Source: Niveibacterium sp. 24ML (GTDB taxonomy: Bacteria > Pseudomonadota > Gammaproteobacteria > Burkholderiales > Rhodocyclaceae). Taken from it: a DNA stretch of 64,000 bases. The stretch is from contig NZ_JAPFHA010000006.1 in the NCBI RefSeq assembly GCF_026586805.1, positions 148,864 to 212,863 of the forward strand. The letters run 5' to 3'. The translations under genes and the position numbers were made by a program. The notes under the pieces are model-generated. The model was not told the origin of the DNA. It saw only the letters and a list, made by a program, of their open reading frames with translations, and did no database searches. Shown here piece after piece: positions 61,377 to 64,000 of the stretch; position 1 is the first letter of the stretch, and every line of letters begins with the position of its first letter.

Positions 61377-62363
61377 TCACCAGAGGTGGTGAACCGAGGG
61401 CTTGATCAATCGTTCGTAGATGTCGCGCACCGCCGCCATCTCGGCGTCGCTGAGCGCACGCAGGCCAGTCGCAGCGAGGTTGGCATCGAGTTGTTCGGGG
61501 CGTGAGGCGCCAGGAATGACGCAGCCGACCTGCGGGAACATCAAGACCCAGCGCAGCGCCCATAGCGCCAGCGGCGTGTGGTCCGGGAACACCCGCTTGA
61601 GTTCCTCGACCGCCTGCAGACCCAAGTCGTAGGGCACGCCGGAGAAGGTTTCGCCCTTGTCGAAGGCGGCGCCATCGCGATTGAACTGGCGGTGGTCTTC
61701 GGCGCCGAACTGCGTGCTGGCCGAGAACTTGCCCGACAGCAGCCCGCTGGCGAGCGGCACCCGCACGATCACGCCGATATCGCGCTTGGCTGCCTGCTCG
61801 AAGAACAAGCCGGCCGGGCGGTGGCGGAACATGTTGAAGATGATCTGCACCGTCGTGACGTTCGGAAACTCGATCGCCTTCAAGGCCTCTTCGACTTTCT
61901 CGACGCTGACGCCCAAGTTGAGGATCTTGCCCTCGCGCTTGAGATCGTCGAACAGGCCGAAGATCTCGGGGCGGTAGAACACCTCGGTCGGCGGGCAGTG
62001 AAGCTGTATCAGATCGAGCGCTTCGAGCCCGGTGTTCTTCAGGCTCGCCTCGACAAAGCCACGCAGGCGTTCAACGGTGTAACCGGCATTCACATGCGGC
62101 GAAATCTGGCGGCCGCACTTGGTTGCGACGAACACGCGCTCGCTGCGCGCGCGCACGACCCGGCCGACCGCAGCTTCCGACAAGCCGCCGGAATACACGT
62201 CGGCGGTGTCGATGAAGTTGATCCCGGATTCAATCGCGCGATGGAGGATGGCCTCGGCGTTCGCGTCGGAAAACGCATCGCCCCAGCGCCCGCCCACCTG
62301 CCAGGTGCCGAGCGCGAGTTCGGACACCTCAAAACCGGTCTTGCCCAGTCTGCGCAGCCGCAT
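61377..62363 (-). CDS. Aldo/keto reductase
   Basis: This 328-residue NADP(H)-dependent oxidoreductase of the AKR superfamily has FIDTADVYSGGLSEAAVG with the catalytic Asp and Tyr, VFVATKCGRQ with Lys, LDLIQLHCPPTEV with His, and a C-terminal VIPGASRPEQLDANL cofactor-binding segment. The ATG at 62363 lies 12 bp after the gatC stop. It is thus placed inside the gat operon; no functional link to tRNA amidation is known. Confidence 0.92.
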   Translation of the reverse strand: MRLRRLGKTGFEVSELALGTWQVGGRWGDAFSDANAEAILHRAIESGINFIDTADVYSGGLSEAAVGRVVRARSERVFVATKCGRQISPHVNAGYTVERLRGFVEASLKNTGLEALDLIQLHCPPTEVFYRPEIFGLFDDLKREGKILNLGVSVEKVEEALKAIEFPNVTTVQIIFNMFRHRPAGLFFEQAAKRDIGVIVRVPLASGLLSGKFSASTQFGAEDHRQFNRDGAAFDKGETFSGVPYDLGLQAVEELKRVFPDHTPLALWALRWVLMFPQVGCVIPGASRPEQLDANLAATGLRALSDAEMAAVRDIYERLIKPSVHHLW

Positions 62364-62375
62364 GACAGCCCCTTT

Positions 62376-62663
62376 TTATTCGATCACTTTGGGTACGAGG
62401 TAGAGCCCGTCCTCAGCCTGCGGTGCGACGGCCTGATAGGCGTCTCTGCGATCGGTTTCGGTGGCGCGATCTTCGCGCAAGCGCTGAGCCAACGCCTGCG
62501 GGTGGTACAAAGGCTCGACACCGGCGGTATCCACCGCCTGCATGCGTTCGATGAGGCCGAAGATCCCGTTGAGTTTCTCCAGCGAGGCCGCGGCCTCCTG
62601 ATCGTCGAGCTCAAGGCGGGCGAGCCGCGCGATGCGGTGAACGTCGTCGTGGGTCAGCGACAT
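62376..62663 (-). CDS. gatC: Glutamyl-tRNA(Gln) amidotransferase subunit C
   Basis: This 95-residue subunit stabilises GatA in the amidotransferase. [19 protein letters not shown] at the N-terminus and [19 protein letters not shown] in the middle are typical. The ATG at 62663 gives the canonical start; an ATG at 62681 would add six residues. It is the first gene of the gat operon and divergent from mreB. Confidence 0.93.
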   Translation of the reverse strand: MSLTHDDVHRIARLARLELDDQEAAASLEKLNGIFGLIERMQAVDTAGVEPLYHPQALAQRLREDRATETDRRDAYQAVAPQAEDGLYLVPKVIE

Positions 62664-62676
62664 GGCCGGAATTTCA

Positions 62677-63936
<1,260 letters not shown>

Positions 63937-63961
63937 GCACCGGACAGGGCATTCTGCAGGG

Positions 63962-64000
<39 letters not shown>

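Overview
The window is a continuous stretch of high-GC chromosome with about 50 densely packed genes on both strands. No phage, insertion sequence, CRISPR array, rRNA or tRNA gene could be seen. Gene content and order point to a betaproteobacterium, perhaps in or near the Rhodocyclales: gatCAB lies beside mreB, xth is divergent from pyrE, and there is a yqjD-yqjE-yqjK trio, a class III ribonucleotide reductase and a DUF1924/diheme cytochrome cluster. The lineage is inferred from these features without any database search. The last 37 bases are a pure G run and look like an assembly or read artefact.

Layout. 1-2.4 kb: two tandem PhoA-type alkaline phosphatases, the first cut by the window edge, behind a Pho-box-like site. 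2.7-6.3 kb: a membrane M48 peptidase followed by three AIM24-family proteins. 6.3-8 kb: two alpha/beta hydrolases. 8.4-12.5 kb: a TorS-like hybrid kinase paired with a sugar-binding-type lipoprotein and no transporter. 12.7-15.6 kb: a truncated Crp/Fnr remnant, an EamA exporter and a periplasmic alpha-carbonic anhydrase fusion. 15.7-17.7 kb: a PhoX-type phosphatase. 17.8-20.8 kb: an anaerobic ribonucleotide reductase whose glycyl-radical segment is a separate 63-residue gene, with an FNR-like box upstream. 21-28.3 kb: an AmpG-like permease, a chemoreceptor, a SMUG1-like glycosylase, a TPR-GGDEF protein and a thioesterase.

28.3-32.1 kb: a QseBC/PmrAB-type two-component system divergent from three cytochrome genes, with a PmrA-like CTTAAG direct repeat between them. 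32.2-35.3 kb: an exported DUF1800/DUF1501 pair. 35.3-42.7 kb: purine salvage (hpt, apt, an NCS2 permease) interleaved with two more TPR-GGDEF cyclases. 42.7-46 kb: yqjDEK, xth, pyrE and a secreted coiled-coil protein. 46-49.5 kb: a duplicated module of an outer-membrane barrel plus a short PstS-like periplasmic protein, each pair overlapping by exactly 35 bp. 49.6-56.4 kb: a molybdopterin oxidoreductase, a DUF885 peptidase-like protein, a fourth AIM24 protein and acetoacetyl-CoA synthetase. 56.4-63.9 kb: gatC, gatA and gatB interleaved with unrelated genes, then mreB.

Themes that connect the genes are phosphate scavenging (two PhoA-type enzymes, PhoX, PstS-like proteins), anaerobic growth (NrdD/NrdG with an FNR-like site), c-di-GMP signalling (three paralogous cyclases, all with an inhibitory-site motif) and envelope sensing. 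The most distinctive structures are the split NrdD, the duplicated porin/PstS-like module, the three-gene AIM24 array and the cytochrome operon with its PmrA-like box.
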